The notes: generated by a model from the sequence alone, not told the origin. A stretch of DNA of 64,000 nt from Desulforadius tongensis (GCF_016907915.1 NZ_JAFBCW010000010.1:25918-89917); one strand, 5' to 3'. Positions 33,568 to 42,559 are shown, counted from the stretch's first letter. Numbers and translations: made by a program.

Positions 33568-34803
33568 TTATTCCGCTGGTCTTTGATCTAAAATTAACGC
33601 TTCACTTACCAAATGGTGGATATGAATTACTTTAGCATCCAGCTCGTAGTACTTAATTATATCAGTTAACTGGTCAAAACAGTTGTGGCACGGGCAGGCC
33701 ACCAATTTTGCCCCGGTGGCTTTAATTTGCTCTGCTTTCAGCTTACCCTTGGCCATCCGGTAGGGATAAATATCTTTGCCCATGGCCAGCAGCCCACCAC
33801 CGCCGCCGCAGCAGTAGTTGTACTTGCCGTGGGGGTTCATCTCGATGAAGTTTGTTACAGTATGCTTCAGTATAAACCTGGGCTCTTCAACCAGACCTTC
33901 CTTGCGCACAGAGTTACAGGGATCATGTAATGTAATCGGCTCTGTATGTACTGTCGGGTCAATTTTTAACTTGCCTTCTTTAATCCACTGCACCATTTTT
34001 TCCAGTATGCTGTAAACAGGGTAGAAGGGATCCTTTGTCCATACCTTGGGTCCCCATTTTTGTGCCCTGGTAGCGTGGCCGCACTCCGTTACTACAACTT
34101 CTTTTACTTTCAATCGTTTTACTTCTTCAGCAATTCTTTCAATTAGTATCCTGGATTCCTCATCGTTACCGTTAAACAACCCGTAGTGAGTTGCGTCCCA
34201 CCATTTGCTGCTGCATGTCCAATTGGCCCCTACATACCACATAATTTTGGCAATGCTCTGTACGTCCTGGGGATAGTATTTAATTTCCCTGGGGTCCCAA
34301 AGGAACAGGAAATCGGCACCTTCTTTATCTATAGGTATTTTGGCATTGGGATCGCCGACTTCTGCCTGCAGCTCCTCTTCCATCCATTCCAACGTGTCCA
34401 GGTATTCTTCCTTGGTTACCTCCATTTGGTTGCCGGTGTTGATTTGGGCATCAACAACATCCTGTAAAAATCCCGGGGCTTTAAGCCCAAAGTTGCCTCT
34501 AATGGTGCGTACCGCTGTTGCCACATCTACACCCATGGGACACTCCATGGTACAGCGCCCGCACATGGTACAGGCCCAAATGAAGGTAGAGTTCAGCACT
34601 TGTTCTCTCATACCCAATGCAACTTGTCTTAAAAATTTGCGCGGGTCAGCATGGTCATGTACATCACTGAATGGACAACCGGCTGTACACATTCCGCAAG
34701 TTAAACAGTTGCTGAAATCTGCGGGATTCTTATCGGTGCACATTTTGGATATAACTTCATCTTTAAAACCCGGTTCTAACATTTTGGCTTCTAAAACGCT
34801 CAA
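33568..34803 (-). CDS. HdrD/DsrK-like iron-sulfur oxidoreductase
   Basis: This 411-residue protein has two N-terminal 4Fe-4S motifs (CLTCGMCTAGC followed by Pro, CTMCGRCTMEC followed by Pro) and two C-terminal CCG-type segments (HDPCNSVR with YCCGGGGGLLA, and ACPCHNC) that in HdrB/HdrD/DsrK bind a catalytic noncubane cluster. Such proteins reduce disulfides such as CoM-S-S-CoB or DsrC trisulfide, typically from menaquinol or a flavoprotein. No membrane partner (DsrM) is adjacent, so it may be a soluble HdrD-type or TmcB-type protein. A sigma-A promoter is visible at 34902-34931. Confidence 0.83.
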   Translation of the reverse strand: MSVLEAKMLEPGFKDEVISKMCTDKNPADFSNCLTCGMCTAGCPFSDVHDHADPRKFLRQVALGMREQVLNSTFIWACTMCGRCTMECPMGVDVATAVRTIRGNFGLKAPGFLQDVVDAQINTGNQMEVTKEEYLDTLEWMEEELQAEVGDPNAKIPIDKEGADFLFLWDPREIKYYPQDVQSIAKIMWYVGANWTCSSKWWDATHYGLFNGNDEESRILIERIAEEVKRLKVKEVVVTECGHATRAQKWGPKVWTKDPFYPVYSILEKMVQWIKEGKLKIDPTVHTEPITLHDPCNSVRKEGLVEEPRFILKHTVTNFIEMNPHGKYNYCCGGGGGLLAMGKDIYPYRMAKGKLKAEQIKATGAKLVACPCHNCFDQLTDIIKYYELDAKVIHIHHLVSEALILDQRPAE

Positions 34804-34901
34804 AGGACTCCCCCCTACAATGTGTTAGTACTTCCCACAACTACAAATGTGCATTGGGATAATATAAAAAAAGAACAAAGAAATAAAATACGCCCACAAT
34901 A

Positions 34902-34931
34902 AGTATAAAACCAGTAGTTAATTTTTGTCAA
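34902..34931 (-). promoter_or_regulatory. Sigma-A promoter for the HdrD-like gene
   Basis: On the minus strand TTGACA (34931-34926) and TATACT (34907-34902) are 18 bases apart, about 100 bases before the start codon. Confidence 0.65.
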
Positions 34932-35189
34932 AAACACCAAAAACAAATATGAGGCTAAAATAAACTGTATAAACTGTTTTATGGCGATTACAAAGCATAT
35001 GCGTATATATCTAATCTTAGATAAACAAAATTAATGCAAATGATTTATGGATATATATAAACAATATGGCTTTTACCTTATTATTTACAAGGGATAGCGG
35101 AAACTTTTTCAGCTTATACTTTAAAAAAGGACTGCAAATTTAAAAATTTTAAAACATATACTGTAGAGAACAGAAAGGGGTGAGCGGTA
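34932..35189. other. AT-rich intergenic region before ytxC
   Basis: No ORF of note. It contains several short T/A-rich inverted repeats (for example GTTTATGG/TATATATAAAC near 35042-35063) that could include the ytxC promoter, but no definite promoter could be assigned. Confidence 0.3.
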
Positions 35190-36083
35190 TTGAGCCCAAG
35201 CATTTCTATAGGCGCTTTAAAACATATAGATTTGATTAAATCTCATTTGAACCGCAATTTTCGCAGCTTGGAAAATAAAGGTTTGAAATTGGAAATAAAA
35301 GAGCTGCCCATGGGTAAATACACTTTTTTATCCTGTGATGTGGGAAACTGCAGTCAAAACGCCGGGAACCAGGGTTATCAAATTTTTAAGAACTATGTGG
35401 CCAATGTGGTTTCTGATGTTATTTTAAACAAATGGGAAAATTATATTATTTATGATATTATTCGTGAAAATTATTATTACTTTAATGAAGATGAAAAAAA
35501 TAAAATATTTCAGTATGCCCGGCAGCGGGTAAATGAAAAGGATATTAATGCCGGTTTCAACAGCCATCTGCTGTATAAACGCCGCAATCAAGTATATCAA
35601 CAGCTGAAAGATTATTTATCCCAGAACAATGAACTGGTGATAGAAGGATTCATTCAATTCAGGTTAAAAGATTATATATCTTTTTTAAGAGAAGTAATAG
35701 ATTCTGCTGTGGATGAATTTTTAATGGAAAGGGAATATGAGGAATTTATTCAAATACTGAGGTACTTTGTAGAGATACAGGAACCGAAGGTAGATTTGGC
35801 CCATGTACTGGTAAAACCCGATGGTGCTTATAAACTTTATAATGAAAATAAAGAAAGAATTAACAATGATTATCTGGAGGATTTTATTTTCACAATAAAT
35901 AAAGAAATTAATTACGAAGATTTACTGGTCAGTGCATTAATTTCTATTTCTCCACGGAAAATAGTATTTCACGGTGATGAAAAATATACCCCTAAAAATA
36001 CTTTAAAAACCATTAAAGATGTTTTTGTGGGCCGGGTTGAGGTATGCAAAGGCTGCCATTGGTGCCGCTCGCGTACAAAATAA
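35190..36083 (+). CDS. ytxC: YtxC-like sporulation protein
   Basis: This 297-residue protein fits the YtxC family, found only in endospore formers and placed between dnaI and thrS in Bacillus, as here just upstream of thrS. Features are a Tyr/Phe-rich central region (IRENYYYFNEDEKNKIFQYAR), a helical core with IEGFIQFRLKDYISFLREVID, and a C-terminal CKGCHWC motif that could bind metal. TTG 35190 follows AAAGGGGTGAG. Its biochemical role is unknown. Lower GC than its neighbours. Confidence 0.78.
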   Translation: MSPSISIGALKHIDLIKSHLNRNFRSLENKGLKLEIKELPMGKYTFLSCDVGNCSQNAGNQGYQIFKNYVANVVSDVILNKWENYIIYDIIRENYYYFNEDEKNKIFQYARQRVNEKDINAGFNSHLLYKRRNQVYQQLKDYLSQNNELVIEGFIQFRLKDYISFLREVIDSAVDEFLMEREYEEFIQILRYFVEIQEPKVDLAHVLVKPDGAYKLYNENKERINNDYLEDFIFTINKEINYEDLLVSALISISPRKIVFHGDEKYTPKNTLKTIKDVFVGRVEVCKGCHWCRSRTK

Positions 36084-36104
36084 AGTTTAAGCCGGCGATG
36101 CAAG

Positions 36105-36133
36105 TTGACAGGGGAACAGTGGTTCAATATAAT
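36105..36133 (+). promoter_or_regulatory. Sigma-A promoter for thrS
   Basis: TTGACA (36105-36110), 17-base spacer, TATAAT (36128-36133): a perfect consensus, feeding the T-box leader. Confidence 0.9.
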
Positions 36134-36164
36134 ATATTGGAAAAATAAAAATCTATTTAAAAAC

Positions 36165-36420
36165 TATGAAAAGGACGAGTAAACTGCATCATCCTCCCAG
36201 AGAGAAGATGCCCTGGCTGAAAGCATCTTCGGTGCCGGTGCAGTTGAAAACCACCTTTGAGTTGCTGATTGAAAGCCTGGCATGGTGAGTAGATTGAGCC
36301 GGGGGCAGCCGTTACCTGCCGTTAAAGTTGGGCAGAAGGATGTTTTTTCTTTTCTGTCAAACAGGGTGGAACCGCGGCAGCAAAACCGTCCCTGATTTTT
36401 CAGGGATGGTTTTTATTTTT
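36165..36420 (+). ncRNA. T-box leader of thrS (tRNA-Thr sensing)
   Basis: The leader contains the stem I AGTA region (near 36179), a specifier loop with ACC (36250-36252, a Thr codon followed by A), the T-box AGGGTGGAACCGCG at 36363-36376, and a terminator AACCGTCCCTGA/TCAGGGATGGTT (36384-36411) with TTTTATTTTT. Uncharged tRNA-Thr would stabilise the antiterminator and switch thrS on. Confidence 0.95.
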
Positions 36421-36463
36421 AAAATTTACGTTGCTGGTGGCAACTTAGAAAGGAGATCCATGA

Positions 36464-38368
36464 ATGATTACTGTAACTCTTAAAGACGGTTCCCAGCGTT
36501 CCTACCAGCGGGGAACCACTGTAGCCGGGGTGGCTAAAGATATCAGTGCCGGTTTGGCCCGGGCGGCACTGGCCGGTAAAGTAAATGGTAAACTGGTGGA
36601 TTTAAGCTGCCCCATCAATGAAGACGTAAACTTGGAAATCCTTACTTTTAACGATGAAGAGGGCCGGGAGGTATACCGCCACAGTACTGCCCACGTACTG
36701 GCCCAGGCGGTACAAAGACTTTTCCCCGGCACCAAGCTGGCCATTGGCCCGGCCATTAAAGACGGTTTTTACTACGACTTTGATTCGGAGCACAAATTTA
36801 CGCCGGAGGATTTGGAAAAAATTGAGGCCGAAATGAACAAGATTATTAAAGAAGATTTACCCTTTACCAGGTTTGAACTGTCCAGGGAAGAGGCGATAAA
36901 AAAATTTAAAGAACAGGGTGAAAAATACAAAGTAGAACTGATTAAAGATTTGCCGGAAGATGCCGTAATTTCCTGCTACAGTCAGGGTGATTGGGTGGAC
37001 CTTTGTGCCGGGCCTCATGTTCCTTCTACCGGCAGGCTGAAATCGGTAAAACTCACCGGGCTGGCCGGTGCCTACTGGCGGGGCGATGAAAAGAATAAAA
37101 TGCTGCAGCGTATATACGGAACTTCATTTCCCAAGAAATCCATGCTGGATGAATACCTGCAGCGGCTGGAAGAGGCAAAACGCCGTGACCACCGCAAACT
37201 GGGGAAGGAATTGGACCTGTTCAGCATTCAGGAGGAAGGCCCCGGCTTCCCGTTCTTCCACCCCAAGGGAATGATTATTAGAAACGAATTGGAAAACTTC
37301 TGGCGGGTGGAGCATAAAAAGCACGGCTATCAAGAAGTACGTACTCCCATTATTCTGAACCGGGCGCTGTGGGAACAATCCGGTCACTGGGAGCATTACC
37401 AGGAGAACATGTACTTTACCCGCATTGATGATGCCGATTACGCTATTAAACCGATGAACTGCCCGGGCAGTATGCTGGTATACAAGACTAAAATACACAG
37501 TTACCGGGAACTGCCCATTCGGATGGGTGAACTGGGATTGGTGCACAGGCACGAGCTTTCCGGCGCGCTGCACGGGTTGATGAGGGTGCGCTGTTTTACC
37601 CAGGATGATGCGCATATTTTTATGCTGCCGTCCCAGGTAAAACAGGAAATTATGGGTGTAATTGATTTGTTTGACTATTTTTATGGAGTATTTAATTTAC
37701 CCTATCATGTGGAGCTTTCTACCAAGCCTGAAAAAGCCATGGGTTCCGATGAAATTTGGGAACTGGCAACCAATGCCCTGAAAGAAGCATTGGAGGAAAG
37801 GGGAATAGAGTATAAAATAAATGAAGGTGACGGTGCCTTTTACGGTCCCAAAATTGACTTTCACCTGGAGGACAGTATTGGCAGAACCTGGCAGTGCGGC
37901 ACCATTCAACTGGATTTCCTAATGCCCGAAAAGTTTGATCTCACCTATGTGGGAGAAGATGGTCAAAAGCACCGGCCGGTAATGATTCACCGGGTGGTAT
38001 TCGGCAGTATAGAAAGATTTATCGCCATTTTGACGGAACATTATGCCGGGGCCTTTCCCACCTGGCTGGCACCGGTGCAGGTACGGGTGATCCCCATCAC
38101 CGACCGGCATATTGAATATGCCCGGCAGCTGGCAGAGCGCCTGGAAAACAAGAATATCAGGGTGGAAGTAGATGCCAGAAATGAAAAAATGAATTATAAA
38201 ATCCGGGAGGCGCAAAATCAAAAAATTCCGTATATGCTGGTGGTGGGAGATAAGGAAATAGAGCAGAACAGTGTGGCGGTACGCCAGCGCGGAAAGGGAG
38301 ATATTGGCGCCATGCCCGTTGATCAGTTTGAGGAAAAAATAATGGCCGAGATTATTTCTAAGGCCTAA
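36464..38368 (+). CDS. thrS: Threonine-tRNA ligase
   Basis: This 634-residue class II synthetase has an N-terminal TGS domain, then the editing domain with zinc-like HxxxH (H73, H77 in HSTAHVLAQ) and DLCAGPH (C181, H185), then the catalytic core with MNCPGSM and class II motifs 2 and 3, and the anticodon-binding domain from about residue 535. It charges tRNA-Thr and deacylates Ser-tRNA-Thr. The ATG follows AAAGGAG. The gene is under T-box control. Length matches the bacterial norm. Confidence 0.97.
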   Translation: MITVTLKDGSQRSYQRGTTVAGVAKDISAGLARAALAGKVNGKLVDLSCPINEDVNLEILTFNDEEGREVYRHSTAHVLAQAVQRLFPGTKLAIGPAIKDGFYYDFDSEHKFTPEDLEKIEAEMNKIIKEDLPFTRFELSREEAIKKFKEQGEKYKVELIKDLPEDAVISCYSQGDWVDLCAGPHVPSTGRLKSVKLTGLAGAYWRGDEKNKMLQRIYGTSFPKKSMLDEYLQRLEEAKRRDHRKLGKELDLFSIQEEGPGFPFFHPKGMIIRNELENFWRVEHKKHGYQEVRTPIILNRALWEQSGHWEHYQENMYFTRIDDADYAIKPMNCPGSMLVYKTKIHSYRELPIRMGELGLVHRHELSGALHGLMRVRCFTQDDAHIFMLPSQVKQEIMGVIDLFDYFYGVFNLPYHVELSTKPEKAMGSDEIWELATNALKEALEERGIEYKINEGDGAFYGPKIDFHLEDSIGRTWQCGTIQLDFLMPEKFDLTYVGEDGQKHRPVMIHRVVFGSIERFIAILTEHYAGAFPTWLAPVQVRVIPITDRHIEYARQLAERLENKNIRVEVDARNEKMNYKIREAQNQKIPYMLVVGDKEIEQNSVAVRQRGKGDIGAMPVDQFEEKIMAEIISKA

Positions 38369-38372
38369 AATG

Positions 38373-38401
38373 TTGACGCCCCTGGTGCTGTGTGTTATAA
38401 T
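38373..38401 (+). promoter_or_regulatory. Sigma-A promoter for infC-rpmI-rplT
   Basis: TTGACG (38373-38378), 17 bases, TATAAT (38396-38401), starting five bases after the thrS stop. Confidence 0.85.
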
Positions 38402-38407
38402 TCATTT

Positions 38408-38567
38408 GTTAAATGTTAATAATTAATTATTAAGCAGAAGCCATCCGCTTCTCACCTTACAACGCCTGGGGGCAGTTAGTAAGGTTTGACTAAGGGCAGT
38501 TAAAACAGTTGAACTGTTTTGGATGATATAATGGGTGGCTTTGTGCCGCCCATTTTAATTTTTTTCT
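38408..38567 (+). ncRNA. infC leader RNA (L20-leader type) with terminator
   Basis: The 160-base leader contains GCAGAAG...CTTCTCACC pairing and a terminator AATGGGTGGC/GCCGCCCATT (38530-38554) followed by TTTTAATTTTTTT. Leaders of this type in Firmicutes bind ribosomal protein L20, causing premature termination when L20 is in excess. Family assignment is by position and overall design. Confidence 0.75.
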
Positions 38568-38595
38568 GTTTAAAAATTTAGGAGGTGACTTTGGT

Positions 38596-39114
38596 ATTAA
38601 AGAACTGCGCACTAATGAAGCGATCAGGGCTAAGGAAGTAAGATTGGTGGACAATGAGGGGAATCAGCTGGGCATAGTACCCACCAAAGAAGCCCTGCGC
38701 ATAGCCGAGGATCGTCAACTGGACCTGGTTGAAGTGGCTCCTCAGGCCAAGCCGCCCGTATGCCGGCTGATGGATTACGGTAAGTACAAGTACGAGCAGA
38801 GCAAGAAAGAAAAAGAAGCCAGAAAAAGGCAGCACATTATCAATGTTAAAGAAGTGAAGCTGCGCCCGAACATTGAGGAACATGATTATCAAGTGAAAAT
38901 GAAAAATGCCCGGCGGTTTCTTAAAGGTGGCGACAAGGTAAAAGCGACAATTATGTTTAGAGGCCGGGAAATAGTGTATGCTCCCAAGGGACAAGAGTTA
39001 TTAAAACGCATGGCCAATGAGCTTTCAGAGCTCTGTACTATAGAAAGACCCCCCAAGGTTGAGGGTCGCAACATGGTAATGATTTTAGCACCTAAAATGG
39101 ATAAACAGAACTAG
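38596..39114 (+). CDS. infC: Translation initiation factor IF-3 (AUU start codon)
   Basis: This 172-residue protein has an N-domain ([20 protein letters not shown]), a basic linker with YGKYKYEQ, and a C-domain ending in VMILAPK. It prevents premature subunit joining and checks start codons. No ATG, GTG or TTG fits the conserved N-terminus; the in-frame ATT at 38596 is 8 bases after GGAGGTG and yields KELRTNEAI directly. AUU is the known infC start in E. coli and other bacteria and lets IF-3 repress its own translation. GTG or TTG starts near 38644 would delete 16 conserved residues. Confidence 0.93.
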   Translation: MKELRTNEAIRAKEVRLVDNEGNQLGIVPTKEALRIAEDRQLDLVEVAPQAKPPVCRLMDYGKYKYEQSKKEKEARKRQHIINVKEVKLRPNIEEHDYQVKMKNARRFLKGGDKVKATIMFRGREIVYAPKGQELLKRMANELSELCTIERPPKVEGRNMVMILAPKMDKQN

Positions 39115-39131
39115 GGAGGAGTGTATTTGTT

Positions 39132-39323
39132 ATGCCGAAGATTAAAACCCACCGTGGTGCTGCCAAGCGGTTTAAACGCACTGGCAAAGGTAAAATAAAA
39201 CGTTATCATGCTTATAAGAGTCATATTTTAGGTAAAAAATCTGCCAAGCGTAAGCGCAACCTGCGTAAGAGTGCTCTTGTACATGAAGCAGATGCACCAA
39301 GGATTGCCAAATTAATTCCGTAA
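39132..39323 (+). CDS. rpmI: Ribosomal protein bL35
   Basis: A 63-residue, very basic protein starting [20 protein letters not shown], the standard L35 N-terminus that threads into 23S rRNA. It is the second gene of the infC operon, 17 bases after infC, behind GGAGG. Its usual partner rplT follows. No unusual residues. Confidence 0.96.
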   Translation: MPKIKTHRGAAKRFKRTGKGKIKRYHAYKSHILGKKSAKRKRNLRKSALVHEADAPRIAKLIP

Positions 39324-39355
39324 TTAAATTACAATGAGGATAGGAGGAGTTAGTT

Positions 39356-39712
39356 ATGCCACGGGCTAAAAGCAGTGTAGTTTCCCGTAGAAGACATAAA
39401 AAAATACTTAAACTGGCTAAGGGTTACCGCGGTGCCAAGAGTAAATTGTTCCGCGTTGCCAACCAGCAGGTATTAAAGTCATTAGCATATGCTTACCGCG
39501 ACCGTAAGGCGCGCAAGCGTGAGTTCCGTAAGCTTTGGATTGCCCGTATTAACGCGGCAGCGCGCATGAACGGCATTAATTACAGCAAATTAATGAATGG
39601 CCTGAAGAAGGCCGGGGTGGAAGTAAACCGCAAAATGCTGGCTGACCTGGCAGTTAACGATGCCGAGGCTTTCAATAAGCTGGTTGAAGTGGCCAAGGGT
39701 CAATTAAATTAA
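39356..39712 (+). CDS. rplT: Ribosomal protein bL20
   Basis: This 118-residue basic protein starts [25 protein letters not shown] (first 25 residues typical of L20) and contains [18 protein letters not shown]. It binds 23S rRNA early in 50S assembly and represses its own operon through the leader at 38408. AGGAGG precedes the ATG. A terminator follows at 39755. Confidence 0.97.
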   Translation: MPRAKSSVVSRRRHKKILKLAKGYRGAKSKLFRVANQQVLKSLAYAYRDRKARKREFRKLWIARINAAARMNGINYSKLMNGLKKAGVEVNRKMLADLAVNDAEAFNKLVEVAKGQLN

Positions 39713-39754
39713 TAGTTTTTAAGTGCAGTATTTTTCCTAATAATTGTTTACACT

Positions 39755-39783
39755 AAAGCATGGGGCAGTAACCCATGCTTTTT
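39755..39783 (+). terminator. Intrinsic terminator of infC-rpmI-rplT
   Basis: AAAGCATGGG-GCAGTA-ACCCATGCTTTTT. Confidence 0.85.
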
Positions 39784-39801
39784 CGCTAGGGGGGAGCGGC
39801 T

Positions 39802-40455
39802 TTGAAAACCTTTGCTGTTATTGGTTTAGGACGTTTTGGCAGCAGCGTGGCTACTACTTTGTACCGCTTGGGTCATGAAGTTTTGGCTGTGGATTCCGAC
39901 GCCAAAAAAGTAGAAGATATCATAGAAAATGTTACCCACGCGGTGCAGGCTGATGCCAAGGATGAGCATACGCTGCGGGAACTGGGGATTAGGAACTTTG
40001 ATGTGGTTGTGGTGGCCATTGGGCAGGATATGCAGACTAATATTTTAGTTACCGTGATGCTGAAAGATATGGGCGTGAAAAAAGTGGTGAGCAAAGCGCG
40101 CACAGAGCTGCACGGCAAGGTGCTGCAGCGTATAGGTGCGGATAGGGTGGTATTCCCGGAAAGGGACATGGGTGAAAGGGTGGCCAGGGCGCTGGTATCC
40201 AAAAACATTATGGAGCAGATTAATCTTTCGCCTGACTACAGCATTGCGGAGTTAATGGCACCCCAGAGTTATGTGGGAAAAACCCTGCAGGAGTTGGCCT
40301 TCCGCAAGGAATTGGGTGTGACCATTTTGGCCATCCGGCGGGATAACGATATTATTATTTCTCCCGGTGCTAAAACGGAAATTAAACCCAATGATGTATT
40401 GGTGGCCATTGGCCGTTACGAAAAATTAGAAGAAATTGGAGATAAAGAATTATAA
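39802..40455 (+). CDS. ktrA: Potassium channel regulatory RCK protein (KtrA/TrkA)
   Basis: This 217-residue cytosolic protein has an N-terminal RCK-N domain with the NAD(H)/ATP-binding motif AVIGLGRFGSSVATTLYRLG and acidic D at residue 31 (VLAVDSDAKKV), and a C-terminal RCK-C domain. It gates a KtrB/TrkH channel in response to nucleotides and possibly c-di-AMP. Its likely membrane partner is encoded at 10283, far away in this window. Start is TTG behind AGGGGGGAG. Confidence 0.9.
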   Translation: MKTFAVIGLGRFGSSVATTLYRLGHEVLAVDSDAKKVEDIIENVTHAVQADAKDEHTLRELGIRNFDVVVVAIGQDMQTNILVTVMLKDMGVKKVVSKARTELHGKVLQRIGADRVVFPERDMGERVARALVSKNIMEQINLSPDYSIAELMAPQSYVGKTLQELAFRKELGVTILAIRRDNDIIISPGAKTEIKPNDVLVAIGRYEKLEEIGDKEL

Positions 40456-40473
40456 ACAGGTGTATAATTAGCT

Positions 40474-41277
40474 ATGGAATTGCAAAAAAACAACCCTAGG
40501 GTAAAGTACCTGCGCAAATTGTCCCGCAGGCAGTTCCGCCAAAAGGAAAATAAATTTATTATTGAGGGAATCCGGTTTGTAGAAGAACTGCTGGACTCCG
40601 GTTGGCCGGTGGAGGCGCTGTTTTATTCTCCCAAATTACATGCTAATGCCAGGGGCGGTGCTCTTATAGCGCGGGCAGAAAGAGAAAAAATAGCCGCCTG
40701 GCAGGTGGCTGATAAACTGCTCGCTGAGCTGGCGGATACCGAAAACCCCCAGGGGGTGCTGGCGCTGGTAAATATGCCCCGGTACCGGCTGGAGGATGTT
40801 GTGCCCCAAACCCAACCGGCCCTGGTGGTGCTGGTTGATGGAGTGCAGGACCCGGGCAACCTGGGTACCATCATCCGCACTGCCGATGCAGCGGCGGCAA
40901 CCGGGGTTATTTTACTTAAAGGTACGGTGGACCTGTACAATCCCAAAACCCTGCGCTCCACCATGGGTTCGCTGTTTCACCTGCCGGTGCTGGCGGCGGA
41001 GAATGCCGTGGATACCGTTAATTGGCTGCGGAGTAAAGGATTAAAGCTGGTGGTGGGGCAGCCCCAGGGCGGGGCAGCGATAGATAAAGTTGATTTAACC
41101 GCCGGCATTGTACTGGTGGTGGGCAGTGAAGCCAGGGGGCCATCTCCGGGAACAATTTCCCTGGCGGATACGATAACAACCATACCCATGCCCGGCAGAG
41201 CGGAATCATTAAATGCAGCGGTGGCCTGTGCCATAATGTTATATGAAACTGTCAGGCAGCGGGAAGAAGGTAAGTAA
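40474..41277 (+). CDS. TrmH/SpoU family 23S rRNA or tRNA methyltransferase
   Basis: This 267-residue protein has an N-terminal L30e-like substrate-binding domain (FIIEGIRFVEELLDSG) and a C-terminal SPOUT knot with motifs LVDGVQDPGNLGTIIRTADA, LVVGSEARGPSP and IPMPGRAESLNAAVACAIMLYE. It methylates ribose 2'-OH in rRNA using SAM. In Bacillus the homologue ysgA also lies near pheS and rplT. It begins 18 bases after ktrA; ribosome site is weak. Confidence 0.88.
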   Translation: MELQKNNPRVKYLRKLSRRQFRQKENKFIIEGIRFVEELLDSGWPVEALFYSPKLHANARGGALIARAEREKIAAWQVADKLLAELADTENPQGVLALVNMPRYRLEDVVPQTQPALVVLVDGVQDPGNLGTIIRTADAAAATGVILLKGTVDLYNPKTLRSTMGSLFHLPVLAAENAVDTVNWLRSKGLKLVVGQPQGGAAIDKVDLTAGIVLVVGSEARGPSPGTISLADTITTIPMPGRAESLNAAVACAIMLYETVRQREEGK

Positions 41278-41301
41278 GGCAGATGATACGGTAATTATTG
41301 T

Positions 41302-41330
41302 AAAAGGGCTTGTGTTTATCAAGCCCTTTT
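41302..41330 (+). terminator. Intrinsic terminator after the methyltransferase gene
   Basis: AAAAGGGCTTG-TGTTTAT-CAAGCCCTTTT. Confidence 0.85.
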
Positions 41331-41353
41331 ATAGTTTGCCCGGTATTAAAAAC

Positions 41354-41407
41354 TTGTCATAATTTTATTTTTATGTTATATAGTTAAATAGGAATAATTA
41401 CTATTTA
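41354..41407 (+). promoter_or_regulatory. Promoter with a Zur-like operator
   Basis: TTGTCA (41354-41359), 17 bases, TATATA (41377-41382), and immediately after it the palindrome TAAATAG-GAATAATTA-CTATTTA (41385-41407). The core matches the Bacillus Zur box AAATCGTAATNATTACGATTT at 17 of 20 defined positions by my count. Zinc-loaded Zur bound here would block the transcription start of the znuA-like gene. Confidence 0.7.
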
Positions 41408-41422
41408 CAAGGAGGTGCGATA

Positions 41423-42337
41423 ATGCCGGATAAAAAAACGCACTGGATTGTCCTTTGGGCCGTGGTTATTTTAATGCTGGCCCTTGCCGGCTGCACATCT
41501 AAAAGTGTTGGTGAAACGGGATCCCGGGGGGAAGATAAAATAAAGGTTTACACCACAATTTATCCCCTTTATGACTTTACCCGGGCCGTTGGGGGTGATA
41601 AAGTTGAGGTGGTGAACTTGATTCCCGCCGGGCAGGAACCGCACCACTGGGAACCCACTCCGGCGGTAATGAAAGATTTAGCTAAAGCCGACCTGCTTAT
41701 TTACAACGGGGCGGGGATGGAAGCCTGGCTGGATAAAATAATTGATGCCTATCCCAACTTAAGAACGGTGGACAGCAGTAAAGGTATAGAATTAATTGCC
41801 GGTGACCACCATCATTCCTATGATCCCCATATCTGGCTGGACCCGTTAAATGCCAAACAGCAGGTTAGGAATATACTTGCTGCTCTGGTGGAAGCAGACC
41901 CCGGCAGCAGGGATTATTATCAAAAGAATGCCCAAAGTTATTTGGCGGAACTTGATAAGCTGGATCAGGAATACCGGCAGGCCCTGCGGGACGTAAGGGT
42001 AAGGAAGTTTATTGTGTCACATGCATCCTTCGGGTACCTGGCCAAGCGATACGGTTTGGAGCAGGTGGCTGTTCGCGGCATGTTTGCGGAGGCGGAACCG
42101 GGCCCGAAAACGATGAAAGAAATTGTTGATATAACAAGGAAACTGGGCATTAAACATGTGTTTTACGAGTCGCTGGTGTCCCCGAAGGTTTCCGAAGTAA
42201 TTGCCCGGGAGGCGGGTGTTGATACCCTCTGCCTTAATCCCCTGGGAGCGTTGACGGAGGAAGAGATGTCAGCCGGCAAAAATTACTTGAGTATTATGAG
42301 GGAAAATCTGAATAATTTAAGATTGGCCCTGAGGTAA
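41423..42337 (+). CDS. znuA: Zinc ABC transporter substrate-binding lipoprotein (ZnuA-like)
   Basis: This 304-residue lipoprotein has the signal LWAVVILMLALAGC with lipobox Cys at residue 24, and cluster A-1 metal-binding lobes. Metal ligands include the His in AGQEPHHWEPTP, the His-rich loop GDHHHSYDPHIW, the His in VSHASFGYLAKRYG and an Asp/Glu in VFYESLVSPK. The loop is short compared with E. coli ZnuA. The Zur-type operator supports zinc, not manganese. No permease or ATPase gene is adjacent, so the rest of the transporter must be elsewhere. The ATG follows GGAGG. Confidence 0.88.
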   Translation: MPDKKTHWIVLWAVVILMLALAGCTSKSVGETGSRGEDKIKVYTTIYPLYDFTRAVGGDKVEVVNLIPAGQEPHHWEPTPAVMKDLAKADLLIYNGAGMEAWLDKIIDAYPNLRTVDSSKGIELIAGDHHHSYDPHIWLDPLNAKQQVRNILAALVEADPGSRDYYQKNAQSYLAELDKLDQEYRQALRDVRVRKFIVSHASFGYLAKRYGLEQVAVRGMFAEAEPGPKTMKEIVDITRKLGIKHVFYESLVSPKVSEVIAREAGVDTLCLNPLGALTEEEMSAGKNYLSIMRENLNNLRLALR

Positions 42338-42375
42338 AGGTTGTTAATTTTGGCACAAATTATCGGCAAACTTCC

Positions 42376-42405
42376 TTGTGTTTGCGTGTGGCTCTATGGT
42401 ATAAT
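42376..42405 (+). promoter_or_regulatory. Sigma-A promoter upstream of yqzL-pheST
   Basis: TTGTGT (42376-42381), 18 bases, TATAAT (42400-42405) with a good -10, 45 bases before the small ORF. Confidence 0.6.
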
Positions 42406-42449
42406 TGTTTACGGAAGATTCACAAAAAAGAGGAAAGGGTTGTGTGCAA

Positions 42450-42542
42450 ATGTTTTTAACTGCTGACTTCCTGTGGAGGATGTTTGAAACAACCGGATCC
42501 GTTAGAGCCTACATGTTATACAAGAAGTTGGTTGTGCATTAA
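42450..42542 (+). CDS. yqzL: YqzL-like small protein (30 residues)
   Basis: A short ORF, ATG 42450 to TAA 42542, encodes 30 residues beginning MFLTADFLWRMF and continuing ETTGSVRAYMLYKKL. This fits the YqzL pattern 'F-W-x-x-F-x-x-TG-x-x-x-AYLLYK' of tiny conserved Firmicute proteins. AAAGGG lies 10 bases upstream and a promoter at 42376. YqzL function is unknown. It could alternatively act as a leader peptide for pheST, but it lacks clustered Phe codons beyond three TTT/TTC. Confidence 0.65.
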   Translation: MFLTADFLWRMFETTGSVRAYMLYKKLVVH

Positions 42543-42559
42543 GGTACTTTTGCTGAGCA

